Counted from the stretch's first letter, positions 20,101-28,881 are shown. The stretch is 64,000 nucleotides of DNA from CAYLQA01 sp964385695 (GCA_964385695.1 CAYLQA010000012.1:1-64000), one strand, 5' to 3'. The notes: generated by a model from the letters alone, not told the origin. Translations and numbers: made by a program.

Positions 20101-22916
20101 GAGATCAAAAGGCCAGTGGCCCCAGACTCGCAAACGGAAAGGTCTGCGCCCGGCCAATCACTGAGGCCCATATCGAACTGAGTTGCCTGTTCCCACATGG
20201 GGGTAATTGTATAGTTGCCAGCACCATCATCAGTCACGACACCACCGAGGAATGAGCTATCCTGCATACCTGTAGTGGAATCCCAACCGGGCCACACATC
20301 TACCTGGAATGTAGATACAGACCCTTGAAGAATATCCGAGGTGGGCATACTCAGGGTAAAGCAACCATTGCTATCGCTTTCAGTGCCGGATACCATGGCA
20401 TTTACCCAGGCATTGGCGATGCCTGCACCAGACTCATCAACCAGTCGGCCTTTCACCTGGGCTCCGGCCTCAACCTGGGCCAGAATCTTAATGCCCTGGT
20501 CCACTGTGAGGCCCGTAACAATATGCTCATCCCAGATGTTCATTACCATGCCGCTGATATGGTCTTGGAGACCAGCAGCAGTCAGGCTTGTTACCAATGC
20601 TCCGCTTGGGTCAATCGTGTTGTGATATTGATCAATCAAGGTTTGCGTAACATTACTGGCAACAAGCACCGGGTAGGTTGAAGGATCGTTTACGTCATAG
20701 CCAGCCTCGAACAAGGGGTTGGTCCCTGTTGTGCCGGAGGGGTCCGGATGAACGATATAACTTCCACCGCCATAGGTGGAGTCCTCGATTCCTGTCACGG
20801 GATCCCATCCGGGCCAAAACTCTACCGCATAGGTGCTTCCCGGCTCAACCGTAATGCTAAATGAACCACTGCCGTCGGTTGCCACTTCGGTCCAGTACCA
20901 CTGCATATAATCAGTGGAGTGAACATTGACACTCATCGGGGTGGTGATCGGCGCATAGTTAGAATCTACAACGACACCGGAAATGGTGATTCCCTGGGTA
21001 AGAGTGGCATTCACTGTGGTATTGGCCTGAATGTCAAAAACGTTGGCCAACATCCAGTCATTGATAAGCCCGCCGCTGCCATCGGCAAAACCGCCAATAT
21101 ATCCACCGGCAACGGTCACCGATTGACCGGTCTCCCAATCCCAGTAATCGGTCTGGAAATTAATTTTATAGGAACCGGGAGAGACGGTCATCGAATAGTT
21201 ACCGCTAGAGTCGGTGGTCGTCTCGGCCCAGGAACCGGTGGAAACACCAGTAACAGGATCCCACTCCGGCTCAGCTACAACAAAAACCCCTTCGATACCG
21301 CCGGCACCGTTCGTCACAGTGCCTGACAGTGTAATGCCTTGTCCCAGAACGAGATAGACAGTGTCTCCATCGTTAAAGCCTGTCAGGTTACCGGGCCAGT
21401 TATTATTCACGTTGACAGTGGTAACAGTCGCGTCATTCAGCCCGGCTGAGGACTGCCAGAGGCCGCCAAGATAAGGAGAGCCGTCCTCCGGGTGAACCCT
21501 CACATTATATGAGGTAATGGTCGGAGAGAGTGAAAGCGTGACATTTCCGCTACTGTCGGTGACACCTTCGGCCATTCCCGCACCGGGTGCACCCCCTGTT
21601 GTGCCGTTATCCTCTGCCACCATCACATCAGCATTAACGAGAGGGTCACCAGCCTCATTCTGCACATGAAAGGTTACGGATATAGCTTGGTCCGAAAGGG
21701 TATATGTCGGCAAACTTGGCGAGTCTAAAGAAGCCTGCTCAACCAGGTCGGGTGTTGTTTGGACATGGGTCACATAACCATCAGCGCCATAAAACACGCT
21801 TACCTTGTCGGGGTTGGGCGAACTTACCGGCAGTCCCTCGTCATAAAAATATAAGGTAAACAGGCCGCTGCCAGGAGTATCTTCGGCAAAGGCCACGGTA
21901 GCATATTCCTCGCTTGGCATACCAAAATTGTTATAAAATATATTGCCAAACTCATCACGATCGTAGACGACACCATACGCATAGGAGCCTGTAACCGGAC
22001 TACCAGTTCCATCCTGCACCTGCAACTGCTGGCTAACTAGAACGGGCACCTGGCCTGTTGTGGCTCCTGAGCCAATATCATACTTGACAAGTTGATGAAC
22101 AGATGTGTCATCAATTGTGCCTGTAACGAGGTTCGTATATACCTCTTTGCGCAATACAATACCGACACCAGTCTTTCGGTAGTCGGTACGCACAAGCTGA
22201 ATCTGCTTGCCGGTTGTGTAGGTCATGGTGACAGTGAGCGTAGTTTTCAGCTCACCCTGCAGCAAACCTGTAGTAGCCCAGGCAGCTGCGAAGTCTGCTT
22301 GGTATTCAGGATGTGTGGTGATCGAGAGGTCCCAACCGGCATCGTCAATATTTAGTGTATGCTCTTCAACCCTGTATCCAGTGGGATTGGCCCCATTGAG
22401 ATCATACTTGATGCTTGCAAAGGTTGCGGTAAAGTCGGATGTGGTATCAAGGGTTGCAGGGAAGCTTAAGGCTGGCGCCTGTAAGTTGCTCGCGGCAAAA
22501 TCAGCCACAGTTGGCGCTCCGGTAGGGGCCGTTACGAAGCTGTAGCGATCCCTGATAAACGCCCCCTCCTCAGGGTCTTGCAACATATAGCGATAAAAGG
22601 TAATACCACTAACATCATTTTGATAGAAGCGGGTCTCTCCACCTGAGTTTTGCACAACTTCAGCAGCAGGTATGTTGTCGCCTGTTGCAGCCAGGGTAAT
22701 ACCCGCAGTGGAGGCATAACGAGTCCAGTAGACCCACTCATCATCTCCCCACACGTCGTCAAACTCTATGGTGTTAAACACCTTTTCGGTTTTCGACTGG
22801 ATAAAATAGTAGTCTGCGCTACTATATTGCGCCGCTCCTGCCGTGCCTGACACGACCAGAATAGTCGCCAGCAGCGCCAAGCTCCATGACAATACTTTTT
22901 TCGCACTTGTCAACAT
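17163..22916 (-). CDS. Giant secreted protein of tryptophan-rich carboxypeptidase-regulatory-like repeats
   Basis: A 1917-residue protein with a signal peptide (MLTSAKKVLSWSLALLATIL... ending GTAGA). The first ~400 residues form a domain I do not recognise. From ~405 to the end I count 13-14 repeats of a ~70-110-residue beta-sandwich unit of the carboxypeptidase regulatory-like type: an ISGTVTG strand, VWVNAWS or AWIDAWS, a W-rich loop, then YTIxGL..ATDYxVxxW. The conserved Trp-Asp-Ala-Trp-Ser and Trp-Ala-Gly-rich loops are unusual for this fold. There is no C-terminal anchor or sorting motif, so it is probably released or held by partners. GGTGAAGG precedes the ATG. It follows the STN-domain gene by 80 bases with no terminator between. 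It may be structural or carbohydrate-binding; function unknown. Confidence 0.75.
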   Translation of the reverse strand: MLTSAKKVLSWSLALLATILVVSGTAGAAQYSSADYYFIQSKTEKVFNTIEFDDVWGDDEWVYWTRYASTAGITLAATGDNIPAAEVVQNSGGETRFYQNDVSGITFYRYMLQDPEEGAFIRDRYSFVTAPTGAPTVADFAASNLQAPALSFPATLDTTSDFTATFASIKYDLNGANPTGYRVEEHTLNIDDAGWDLSITTHPEYQADFAAAWATTGLLQGELKTTLTVTMTYTTGKQIQLVRTDYRKTGVGIVLRKEVYTNLVTGTIDDTSVHQLVKYDIGSGATTGQVPVLVSQQLQVQDGTGSPVTGSYAYGVVYDRDEFGNIFYNNFGMPSEEYATVAFAEDTPGSGLFTLYFYDEGLPVSSPNPDKVSVFYGADGYVTHVQTTPDLVEQASLDSPSLPTYTLSDQAISVTFHVQNEAGDPLVNADVMVAEDNGTTGGAPGAGMAEGVTDSSGNVTLSLSPTITSYNVRVHPEDGSPYLGGLWQSSAGLNDATVTTVNVNNNWPGNLTGFNDGDTVYLVLGQGITLSGTVTNGAGGIEGVFVVAEPEWDPVTGVSTGSWAETTTDSSGNYSMTVSPGSYKINFQTDYWDWETGQSVTVAGGYIGGFADGSGGLINDWMLANVFDIQANTTVNATLTQGITISGVVVDSNYAPITTPMSVNVHSTDYMQWYWTEVATDGSGSFSITVEPGSTYAVEFWPGWDPVTGIEDSTYGGGSYIVHPDPSGTTGTNPLFEAGYDVNDPSTYPVLVASNVTQTLIDQYHNTIDPSGALVTSLTAAGLQDHISGMVMNIWDEHIVTGLTVDQGIKILAQVEAGAQVKGRLVDESGAGIANAWVNAMVSGTESDSNGCFTLSMPTSDILQGSVSTFQVDVWPGWDSTTGMQDSSFLGGVVTDDGAGNYTITPMWEQATQFDMGLSDWPGADLSVCESGATGLLISADVGVTISGTVVNGTGPVANVWVNAWSPDSYFGNGAVTATDGTYSIPVQGSSSGTTYEVGIWEPNYISPEPQNVTVTDTTGVTGVDFTLGNGSNIKGRVVDADGNPLKWMWVDVYAADYTSWYGASTDNDGNYSVSVPDGTYLAKVEGWNNLGQKAYQTNYYQNTTSELNATPIVVAAADKLGINFRMTTGNSISGTLTGLAQGDTVWLDVWSESTWSWGGTEVTGSGAGSDTFIIKGLAEATDYRLGVWSDSYINGHYGGTPGAAASAPIDWNQATMLDITAGSITGVNIAMSQGVNITLVVDGVTSGDTIDANVWSDSSMKGGWGYAESTGTSVTITITGLDSTVTDYRMWVGDWQGNYKSGFYKGDLSSINAGSLVNWDQATLIDMGSGDLSLLVSMDTGGSIAGTITGLPAGSRAWIDAWSENTWAWGGVEVVANGTGTDTYSIKGLSPATDYRVGLWSEDAGGGYYDGNNSILVSWDKAGRVIVGDGTTNAKDVTGIDMVIPVGRTISGAVSGLAAGEWAWIDAWSDETFSWAGKEVTGNTAYTLKGLKANDTAAGGYDVRFWAEGYVSQKQGPVDLSTVDATGIDFAATTGSKISGSITGLPTYEWVWLDAWSSITDSWAGVSVQADESGNATYTIDGLGDATDYVVSLSSQSGWFVYSDTGAQTNWDLHTDVAASGGATTSGIDFAIGAISTYSLSGTVSGLADDEVVDIYAWGPSGWGWTTINGNGTYTINGLPGGDYTVEVWAAGYVTQRTTTGIDSSTGTVADPTTAWTTSWSDVGTVDVSQDVAGLDVVMGSGNSISGQVTTDGTTGVPYVWVNVWSAANGFGNGAVADVNGNYTIEGLPDATDYVVEVWTANGYASLVDVTVAGAPVTGQDMVVTKEAGSIGGTVTSSSVPDEGALIFVYDASGDFVAAAATASDGAYLIDDLALDVTYTVDVFLSTTTSLATADGTNTGTPTSGAPTVTLDFNLP

Positions 22917-22996
22917 ACCTTCACCTTTACCGGGTTAATTCGCCCCTCAAAATCCTCATATTTTTTTCTAATTGCCCAATTATCAACTAACTTATA

Positions 22997-23959
22997 TTAA
23001 AACTCTGCTTTTTCTCCTTGGGTCCCCTTCAAGCCAACAGAAGAACTCGGCTGCGGTGTCGACCTTCGACCGCCTCCAGCCTGTCTGTTTGCCCTGGCAA
23101 CCGCCTCATTGCTCAGCTGGCTGGGATTTTTTGCATCCCCCAGGTTTTTCTGCAGGGTTTCCATATTTTTTTGCTCGTTGATCATCATCATAGCATTGTT
23201 TTGCTTACTTCTTTGCAATTGCCCCTCAAGAAGCTTGATCTGACTAAGTGCCTCCTGGTCACCTTCACCCCCGGCGAGCATTCTCTTTTTTTGCGCTATT
23301 TTTTCTTGCAAAACTCCTGTTTCGGCTGCCGCCTTACGTTGAAGCATGGCAAGGGATTTTCTTGTTTGGATTATCTCTTGCAACATTTTCCCACGTGAAC
23401 CGGCACCAAAAGGGTTAACCTGCCGACTTTGCGATCCGTCCGCCTGCGAATGCCCATCTTTCAAGTTTCCAGAAAGGAGGCCTGCGCCAACGCTCACGGC
23501 ACCACCAGCATCCCTTGCCGAAACTTTCCCACGTGCACCCAGCACGCTATAGTTGGCGGTAGCTTGGCGCCCTTTACGAAAAACTTTCACTGACATTACT
23601 TTATACCCACCCTTACCGTCCGGACCAAAAAACATGGCATGGTTATACTTGCGAAGCATCCTGCGCAATCCTTCTTCAACACTTACGTCTCTGTATTTTG
23701 CATAAATCGTTCCAGAAAGATTACCATCCAGCATAAATTCTATGCCTGTAGCCACTCCCACCTTATGCAATGCACTTTTCAACGGTTCATTTTTGAAACT
23801 GAGGGTCAGTTTGCCATCTTTGACCAGGACAGGGGCAGCCACGGCAGAGCCACAGGAAATACCCAGTAACACGACGAATCCCACAAAAAAAACGATACAA
23901 TTCGCAACCCAGCACAGATGACTTTTTTTGTCATCGCCTTGCCACTTTATGTCACTCAT
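22997..23959 (-). CDS. Secretin-type STN-domain protein of unknown role
   Basis: The ATG at 23959 (MSDIKWQGDD) has a perfect AGGAGG 9 bases upstream; an in-frame upstream ATG at 23995 lacks this. A membrane or signal segment lies at ~15-42 (VANCIVFFVGFVVLLGISCG). Residues ~48-100 are an STN (secretin/TonB short N-terminal) domain: LTLSFKNEPLKSALHKVGVA, IEFMLDGNLSG, VSVEEGLRRML. After a Gly/Ser linker comes a predicted coiled coil (~200-280, rich in Gln/Lys/Glu) and a low-complexity tail. STN domains occur in secretins such as GspD and PilQ, so it may dock to the secretin or an outer-membrane partner. It heads the client gene block. Confidence 0.6.
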   Translation of the reverse strand: MSDIKWQGDDKKSHLCWVANCIVFFVGFVVLLGISCGSAVAAPVLVKDGKLTLSFKNEPLKSALHKVGVATGIEFMLDGNLSGTIYAKYRDVSVEEGLRRMLRKYNHAMFFGPDGKGGYKVMSVKVFRKGRQATANYSVLGARGKVSARDAGGAVSVGAGLLSGNLKDGHSQADGSQSRQVNPFGAGSRGKMLQEIIQTRKSLAMLQRKAAAETGVLQEKIAQKKRMLAGGEGDQEALSQIKLLEGQLQRSKQNNAMMMINEQKNMETLQKNLGDAKNPSQLSNEAVARANRQAGGGRRSTPQPSSSVGLKGTQGEKAEF

Positions 23960-24015
23960 GCAAGTTCCTCCTTCTATAACAGAGGTTACCCCCAACTCAA
24001 TAGTCTAGACCTATA

Positions 24016-24045
24016 ATTATAATCATAACAAATATTCACTGTCAA
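24016..24045 (-). promoter_or_regulatory. Consensus sigma-70 promoter of the client gene block
   Basis: The minus strand reads TTGACA (24045-24040), an 18-base spacer and TATAAT (24021-24016), both perfect hexamers. Transcription would start near 24009, about 50 bases ahead of the STN-domain gene. The 101-base gap after gspN is otherwise AT-rich and featureless. Confidence 0.8.
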
Positions 24046-24097
24046 GCTGTGCAAGATATAAGCAACCAAGCATAAATTAACAAAAAACATGCGAGAA

Positions 24098-24892
24098 CTA
24101 CTGCAATACAGGCTGCATTATTGTTCCTAATACCCTAAGTTTAAGTGCCTGTCCGACGAGTGTTTCCTCGGCAAACGAAGTGCCTTCATTTACATGAGGA
24201 CGTATTTCCATGGAACCGAATATTTTGCTTCGTGTCGGATCCTGAGGAGCCACAAGAACCGAGATATCACCAGTGAACTCAATATCTCCCTGGACAGAAA
24301 AAACAATCCTGCCCCGATTGTTTTCAACAGCACCCTCTAACTGTGCCGCGCCCCAAGACAACCCCCGAGATGATAAACCCTGGGCAGTAGCGACGAAATC
24401 CCCCATACGCACATTCCCTGTGAGAATATTCATCTCGCTCTTTCCTCTTATAATTAAAGGGGCACCAAGTCTAACATCACTTAAAAGCGGGTACAGCTTG
24501 CCAAAAGCCGTTATACTAGGAAACTGTCCTGAAAATTCCACCCAAAGATTGCCGCCACCGTCCATGGCCACATCAAGGTCTAATTGACCACCAGGAAGAA
24601 CCATTTTACAATCAGCCTGCTTGTCCCCGACAAGCAACTTCAGATAGTGGGGACGGACAACTAGTCGCGAGACAGGGATTCCGCCAGGTAGCCCCGAAGC
24701 AGACCTCAGACGTAGATGCTCAAACATCAGTTCTCCCCGAGAGAAAGAAAAGGACTCCCAACGGACCGCAGCACCGATATAATTTTTCAGTCGCTGCTCT
24801 ATGAACTGACAAGGAATAAAGAGCCAGAAACCAGCAACACAAGAGGCCAAGAAAAAGAAACAACAAAGACTGGCTGCCAATCTCCGACTCAT
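24098..24892 (-). CDS. gspN: Type II secretion protein GspN
   Basis: GspN is a bitopic inner-membrane protein with a large periplasmic domain, present only in some T2SS. One N-terminal membrane helix (LAASLCCFFFLASCVAGFWLF) is followed by a ~235-residue periplasmic region with alternating beta segments typical of GspN (MFEHLRLRSASGLPGG, SRLVVRPHYLKLLVG, GQLDLDVAMDGGG). It begins 6 bases after gspM and closes the gspI-to-N block. Identification rests on size, topology and position as much as sequence. Confidence 0.75.
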   Translation of the reverse strand: MSRRLAASLCCFFFLASCVAGFWLFIPCQFIEQRLKNYIGAAVRWESFSFSRGELMFEHLRLRSASGLPGGIPVSRLVVRPHYLKLLVGDKQADCKMVLPGGQLDLDVAMDGGGNLWVEFSGQFPSITAFGKLYPLLSDVRLGAPLIIRGKSEMNILTGNVRMGDFVATAQGLSSRGLSWGAAQLEGAVENNRGRIVFSVQGDIEFTGDISVLVAPQDPTRSKIFGSMEIRPHVNEGTSFAEETLVGQALKLRVLGTIMQPVLQ

Positions 24893-24898
24893 GCGTAA

Positions 24899-25429
24899 CT
24901 ACAGTGAGCCTATCTCTGCGCTCATAAAAAGGGCCTTCTTTTTCTGAGCGGAACGTCTTATGTCAACACGAACGAGACCTATAGCCGGGTTTTTTTCCAA
25001 TTGCTCAACCAAACGAAGCACCTGCCCCACCTCAACGTCCTCCAGTTCCAATGTGGCCCTTTCCTTATAAAAGTCGCCGGGAACAACCTGTCCTGCAGCA
25101 ATCTGCCTGACCTTTTCCTTAAGCCCGTTTTTCTTAATCAACCTTTCCAGCCAGGCAGGCAATGATTCAATGAGGCCTGTCTCTTGCTTTCCAGGTAAAC
25201 CAGCCTGTTTCTCCTGCACCATTTCAAGTTGCCTAGCCAAGGCCTCTATCTTTTGACTTACCTCTCGGTCCTGGGCGACTCGATCCGCAATGCGGTTGAT
25301 CCCGGACTGGGCCGACAGGACCAACAGGACTATTAATACAACGCCAATGCCGCCTCCACCGATAAAAACAAACTGGCGTTCCCGGTAACTCATGCGAGCA
25401 ACCAAACGCGAAATTTTTTTAAGATCCAT
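24899..25429 (-). CDS. gspM: Type II secretion protein GspM
   Basis: A 176-residue bitopic protein with a short cytoplasmic start, one helix (GGGGIGVVLIVLLVLSAQSG), a coiled coil (~45-75) and a ferredoxin-like periplasmic domain (~110-170: ATLELEDVEVGQVLRLVEQL). GspM partners GspL in the inner-membrane platform. It lies 42 bases after gspL and 6 before gspN. Confidence 0.85.
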   Translation of the reverse strand: MDLKKISRLVARMSYRERQFVFIGGGGIGVVLIVLLVLSAQSGINRIADRVAQDREVSQKIEALARQLEMVQEKQAGLPGKQETGLIESLPAWLERLIKKNGLKEKVRQIAAGQVVPGDFYKERATLELEDVEVGQVLRLVEQLEKNPAIGLVRVDIRRSAQKKKALFMSAEIGSL

Positions 25430-25471
25430 TATGGTAGCCTTTACACCTTATCAGAAGGAAACAGGCAAAGT

Positions 25472-26833
25472 TTATTGGCCGGAAACCTTTAATTTGAATT
25501 GAACGCGTTTTTTCTTGGGATGCAACTGGGCATCCTCAATAACAACCTCTTTGAGGGCACCACCCTCTCTCAATGCGGTCTGAAGAAGGTCCAAGTCCTC
25601 ATAGGATCCCACCTCGCCAAGAAATTCCGCCTCTTTATCCTCAAAGTGCAACTGCAGCCACTGCACCGCAACCCTTTCCGGCAAGCGCAACTGCACAGCA
25701 CCCAAAAGCCCAACCATTCCATGCTGGCTAGCGCCGCCCCCGGTGGAGGCGGCCCGCAAGGCCTGTTCCATCTGCAATCTAGGATCAATCATGGCCGGGG
25801 CATCAGGCAGGGCCTGCCTGAACACCTCCCTTATCCCACGCTGTAAACTGGTGGCTTTGACCTTTAAATTCACATATTGATATCCCTGGGCCAAAAAAAT
25901 TACCCCCAACAGACAACAGGCCAGTATTGCAGTCGGCTTCCAGGCAGCAAGCCAAGGCATGCCCTCCGTGGCGACAGCCAACCCGCCCCATCGAAAATTC
26001 AGCAGGTTGTCGGTTTTATTTTCCCGTGCAGCAAGGGCAAGTCCGGCACTGCGCACCCATTTCCAGCCCAACAGACCATTTTCTTTTTCTGGAAGAGATA
26101 AAAAAGTGACATTGCCGCTAAAAACTTGATTGACATACCCATAAGCCTGCTCCTCGCCAAGCACGAGACATTGACCACACTCAGGATCCCGCTTAAGCAT
26201 GGCGGCGACGAGCCAAGAAACCTCCTGCCGAATAGCCTCATCCCCAGCCGCAACAGCCCCAGGACTTACGACACGGCAAGCATGGAGTCGACTATTCTCC
26301 ACCATGCACAAAACCAAAGGCTTGGCACTGAAATCAAGGAGCAGTACCTTCTGATCAATGGGAATCAGCCGCAAATGACTTAAGAAAAACCAGCCGCCAA
26401 GTTCGGACACGACCAAGTAGGCGGGCGCAAACGAGTGTTTTCTGTACTTGGCCAAAACAGAGCGCAGGACGTCTTCTTCAGTGACAGCATAAAACACCTC
26501 GGCCCCATCATCGACCTCTTGAGAGCAAAAAGCAAATCGAGGCGCCTGCAATCTGTGCAAAAACACATCCGCCGCCTCCTGTGGCAACAACTGAGCGATC
26601 CGATCCTCCTTCTTAAAGGGGAGCTTCGTTTGGCGAAAAAGGACTTCGCCTGTGGGAATTCCCCCGGCAACGCTTTTGTCCTTCCACTCCTCCAACGGCT
26701 CTCCTTGAGTCGATGCCGGATGTCCAACACCACAAGAAAAAGAATTTTCACCGTCCAACGGAACCCGTGTCCATACAGGATCTTCCCCAACGAAACAAAC
26801 ACCCAAACAATATTGTGTCGCTACAGAGTCCAT
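25472..26833 (-). CDS. gspL: Type II secretion protein GspL
   Basis: The ~310-residue cytoplasmic part has the actin-like fold of GspL (LPQEAADVFLHRLQAP, VLLLDFSAKPLVLCMVENSR), recruits GspE, and is followed by a membrane helix at ~315-335 (PTAILACCLLGVIFLAQGYQ) and a ferredoxin-like periplasmic domain. At 453 residues it is full length. The start overlaps the end of gspK by 13 bases, so the two are probably coupled. Confidence 0.88.
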   Translation of the reverse strand: MDSVATQYCLGVCFVGEDPVWTRVPLDGENSFSCGVGHPASTQGEPLEEWKDKSVAGGIPTGEVLFRQTKLPFKKEDRIAQLLPQEAADVFLHRLQAPRFAFCSQEVDDGAEVFYAVTEEDVLRSVLAKYRKHSFAPAYLVVSELGGWFFLSHLRLIPIDQKVLLLDFSAKPLVLCMVENSRLHACRVVSPGAVAAGDEAIRQEVSWLVAAMLKRDPECGQCLVLGEEQAYGYVNQVFSGNVTFLSLPEKENGLLGWKWVRSAGLALAARENKTDNLLNFRWGGLAVATEGMPWLAAWKPTAILACCLLGVIFLAQGYQYVNLKVKATSLQRGIREVFRQALPDAPAMIDPRLQMEQALRAASTGGGASQHGMVGLLGAVQLRLPERVAVQWLQLHFEDKEAEFLGEVGSYEDLDLLQTALREGGALKEVVIEDAQLHPKKKRVQFKLKVSGQ

Positions 26834-27771
26834 CGTTTTCTTGCCACCTGCACTTTTCCCTTATTTCGCTTCAACCAGGCTTCAAGCGTACCAGAAACAT
26901 TATCACTGTGTCCGAATATTTTCACATGAAAACAAGAGCTTGACGTGGTCAGCAAGGCACTGGGAATAGAATCTTGCTGGAGATCGGAATTCTGGGACAG
27001 TTCCACGACCTTGTCCAACGGCTTAGCCTGCCTTTGCAGGATAATACTCATCGCCTCGAACTCCTCCCATTTCTCCGTGCTCCCCATGAGTGTCTCCTTG
27101 CCAGCGGTATTAACATTTATGCTCCTCGTCGAACAGGCAGGAGAAACGGTGGCGAACTTTGCAACCGTATTGATATGCTCCGGGGTCCAGCCACGAATTA
27201 AATCAAGCTCAGCCAAACTCTCTAACATTCCATTTTTGGCTCCATAGGCCAGCCCCTCACCTTGATAAAAATGTTGCTCAGCACCGCCTAGACCATAGGC
27301 TAAATCGTCTGAGTCAAGCCAATCCACAACCGCGTCGAGAAGTCCCAACGGCATATTTTGTTGCTGAAAGCACCTCGAAAACACATTGAGCATCGCAACA
27401 TCAAGTTGCCCCTGGGCATCGATCAGTGCATTCAAGTTCCAATAACGCTCAAGATCCTCTACCCTGCCGACGATATCGGTGTTCGCTCCCCTTTGCAATG
27501 GAACGGGCGATGTCCAGACTTCCTTGAGGTGGTCCACAGCGCCAGCCTGCCCATCAACGGACAACATGAAAACAATCTGACGCAATAAAGATTCTGATTG
27601 TTGCCTTGATTCCTGCAGAGAGATTGCATTTTCCACATGCCTGACATAAAAACGGTCCTCCTCAATGGAAAAAAAAAGGGCCGCCACCACAAAGGTGAGT
27701 GTCATCAGGACGATCAACAGCACATAACCATGCTCTGTGCTGATATCATTTTTGCACTGTTGCCTTTTCAT
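26821..27771 (-). CDS. gspK: Type II secretion pseudopilus tip protein GspK
   Basis: GspK is the largest minor pseudopilin and caps the pseudopilus with I and J. The leader ends at HG/YVLLIVLMTLTFVVAALFFS; it lacks the usual Glu at +5, as is typical for GspK. The inserted helical domain is visible (LDAVVDWLDSDD, GGAEQHFYQGEGLAYGAKNG), as is the INVNTAGKETLMG segment. The length of 316 is normal. It starts 6 bases after gspJ. Confidence 0.92.
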   Translation of the reverse strand: MKRQQCKNDISTEHGYVLLIVLMTLTFVVAALFFSIEEDRFYVRHVENAISLQESRQQSESLLRQIVFMLSVDGQAGAVDHLKEVWTSPVPLQRGANTDIVGRVEDLERYWNLNALIDAQGQLDVAMLNVFSRCFQQQNMPLGLLDAVVDWLDSDDLAYGLGGAEQHFYQGEGLAYGAKNGMLESLAELDLIRGWTPEHINTVAKFATVSPACSTRSINVNTAGKETLMGSTEKWEEFEAMSIILQRQAKPLDKVVELSQNSDLQQDSIPSALLTTSSSCFHVKIFGHSDNVSGTLEAWLKRNKGKVQVARKRWTL

Positions 27772-27777
27772 ACACTC

Positions 27778-28341
27778 TCAAGGAAAAGCAAAAATTAATT
27801 CCCAGGGGCCGATATTCTCGCAAAAAAACTTCCATTTAATGCCCCTGGGCGAGATACTGGAACAATCTATCTGCCGTTCCCATTCCGCCTCAGTCAAAAG
27901 TTCATATTCAACCCTTTCAATCTTCCCACGGCTTTGCCAACCGGCCCATGTGATGGTATTCCCCTCGGCATCTAATACATCGCGGGAAAAAACCTCACGC
28001 GCCCCCCCATTCTCCGCCTGTTTCCAGCTATAAGAGACAGAAACCTCGTACCCTTGTGACATATTCCATGCTGCATCACCATAGCACTTCAGCACCAGTT
28101 TCTTTTCTTCGCATTCTATCTGGGGGCTCTTGTCATCATAGCGGATGGACTGCAAATCATGCTGCATTTGCCGTTTCAAGTAAAGCATATCCCGCAACTC
28201 TGCCGCACGACTATCATTATTTTTGTCAAAAAGGATAACGTTCTGAACAACAGCGTATGAGGCCATAACAACTATCGTGCTCACAGCAACAGCAACCAAT
28301 ATTTCCAACAGGGTAAAACCCTGCTCCCGCAGCAGTAGCAT
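27778..28341 (-). CDS. gspJ: Type II secretion minor pseudopilin GspJ
   Basis: The prepilin motif QG/FTLLEILVAVAVSTIVVM lies at the very start. The body has GspJ features (RDMLYLKRQMQHDLQSIRYD, YELLTEAEWERQIDC). The ATG at 28341 overlaps the gspI stop by one base (TGATG) and gives a 6-residue leader; an upstream ATG at 28356 would add five residues. Confidence 0.9.
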   Translation of the reverse strand: MLLLREQGFTLLEILVAVAVSTIVVMASYAVVQNVILFDKNNDSRAAELRDMLYLKRQMQHDLQSIRYDDKSPQIECEEKKLVLKCYGDAAWNMSQGYEVSVSYSWKQAENGGAREVFSRDVLDAEGNTITWAGWQSRGKIERVEYELLTEAEWERQIDCSSISPRGIKWKFFCENIGPWELIFAFP

Positions 28342-28712
28342 CAATACACCACCCAAATCAACTTCTCTGTAAAAATTGGTCGTTGCTGATCGCCAACAGT
28401 GAAAGTTATCATAAACTGACCTGCCCGGTCGAGGGGTTGTACCGTTCTGGTCCAGGGAAATAGAAAATTCCCCATATTTTTTTGGCCGGCCTGATATTCG
28501 GGTATCAAGGGATACCCCTCCAGCTCAAACTCTACAACCAAATTGGCAGCAACTTGAACAGCCGCCGCCTTTTCCTCAATATAGACACGAGTCATTACCC
28601 TTTGTTTGAGGGATGCCCCCACACTGACAAATAAAATGGAGGCCACCGCCAATGCAACGACCACCTCAAGCAGGGTAAAACCGAATTTATCACCTTCACT
28701 ACTATGTGCCAC
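28341..28712 (-). CDS. gspI: Type II secretion minor pseudopilin GspI
   Basis: A 123-residue minor pseudopilin with the leader end FG/FTLLEVVVALAVASILFV and a small globular domain (EKAAAVQVAANLVVEFELEG, then FPWTRTV). It is the first gene of the gspI-to-N block. The ~150 bases upstream to the IS remnant hold no promoter I could identify with confidence. Confidence 0.9.
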   Translation of the reverse strand: MAHSSEGDKFGFTLLEVVVALAVASILFVSVGASLKQRVMTRVYIEEKAAAVQVAANLVVEFELEGYPLIPEYQAGQKNMGNFLFPWTRTVQPLDRAGQFMITFTVGDQQRPIFTEKLIWVVY

Positions 28713-28881
28713 TCAGCCCCCTGATCAAATTTTGAGGCGACATTACCCCTCTCGCAAAATCTGCTAATCCACCACCCTTTTTCAAGGGCTGCACTCCACG
28801 AGAGAAGAATCATAACACAACTTTAAATGTATCGTAAGCGCCAAAAAAAGTAAGCCGTTACCCTTGATCCTCCCCCGAAAA

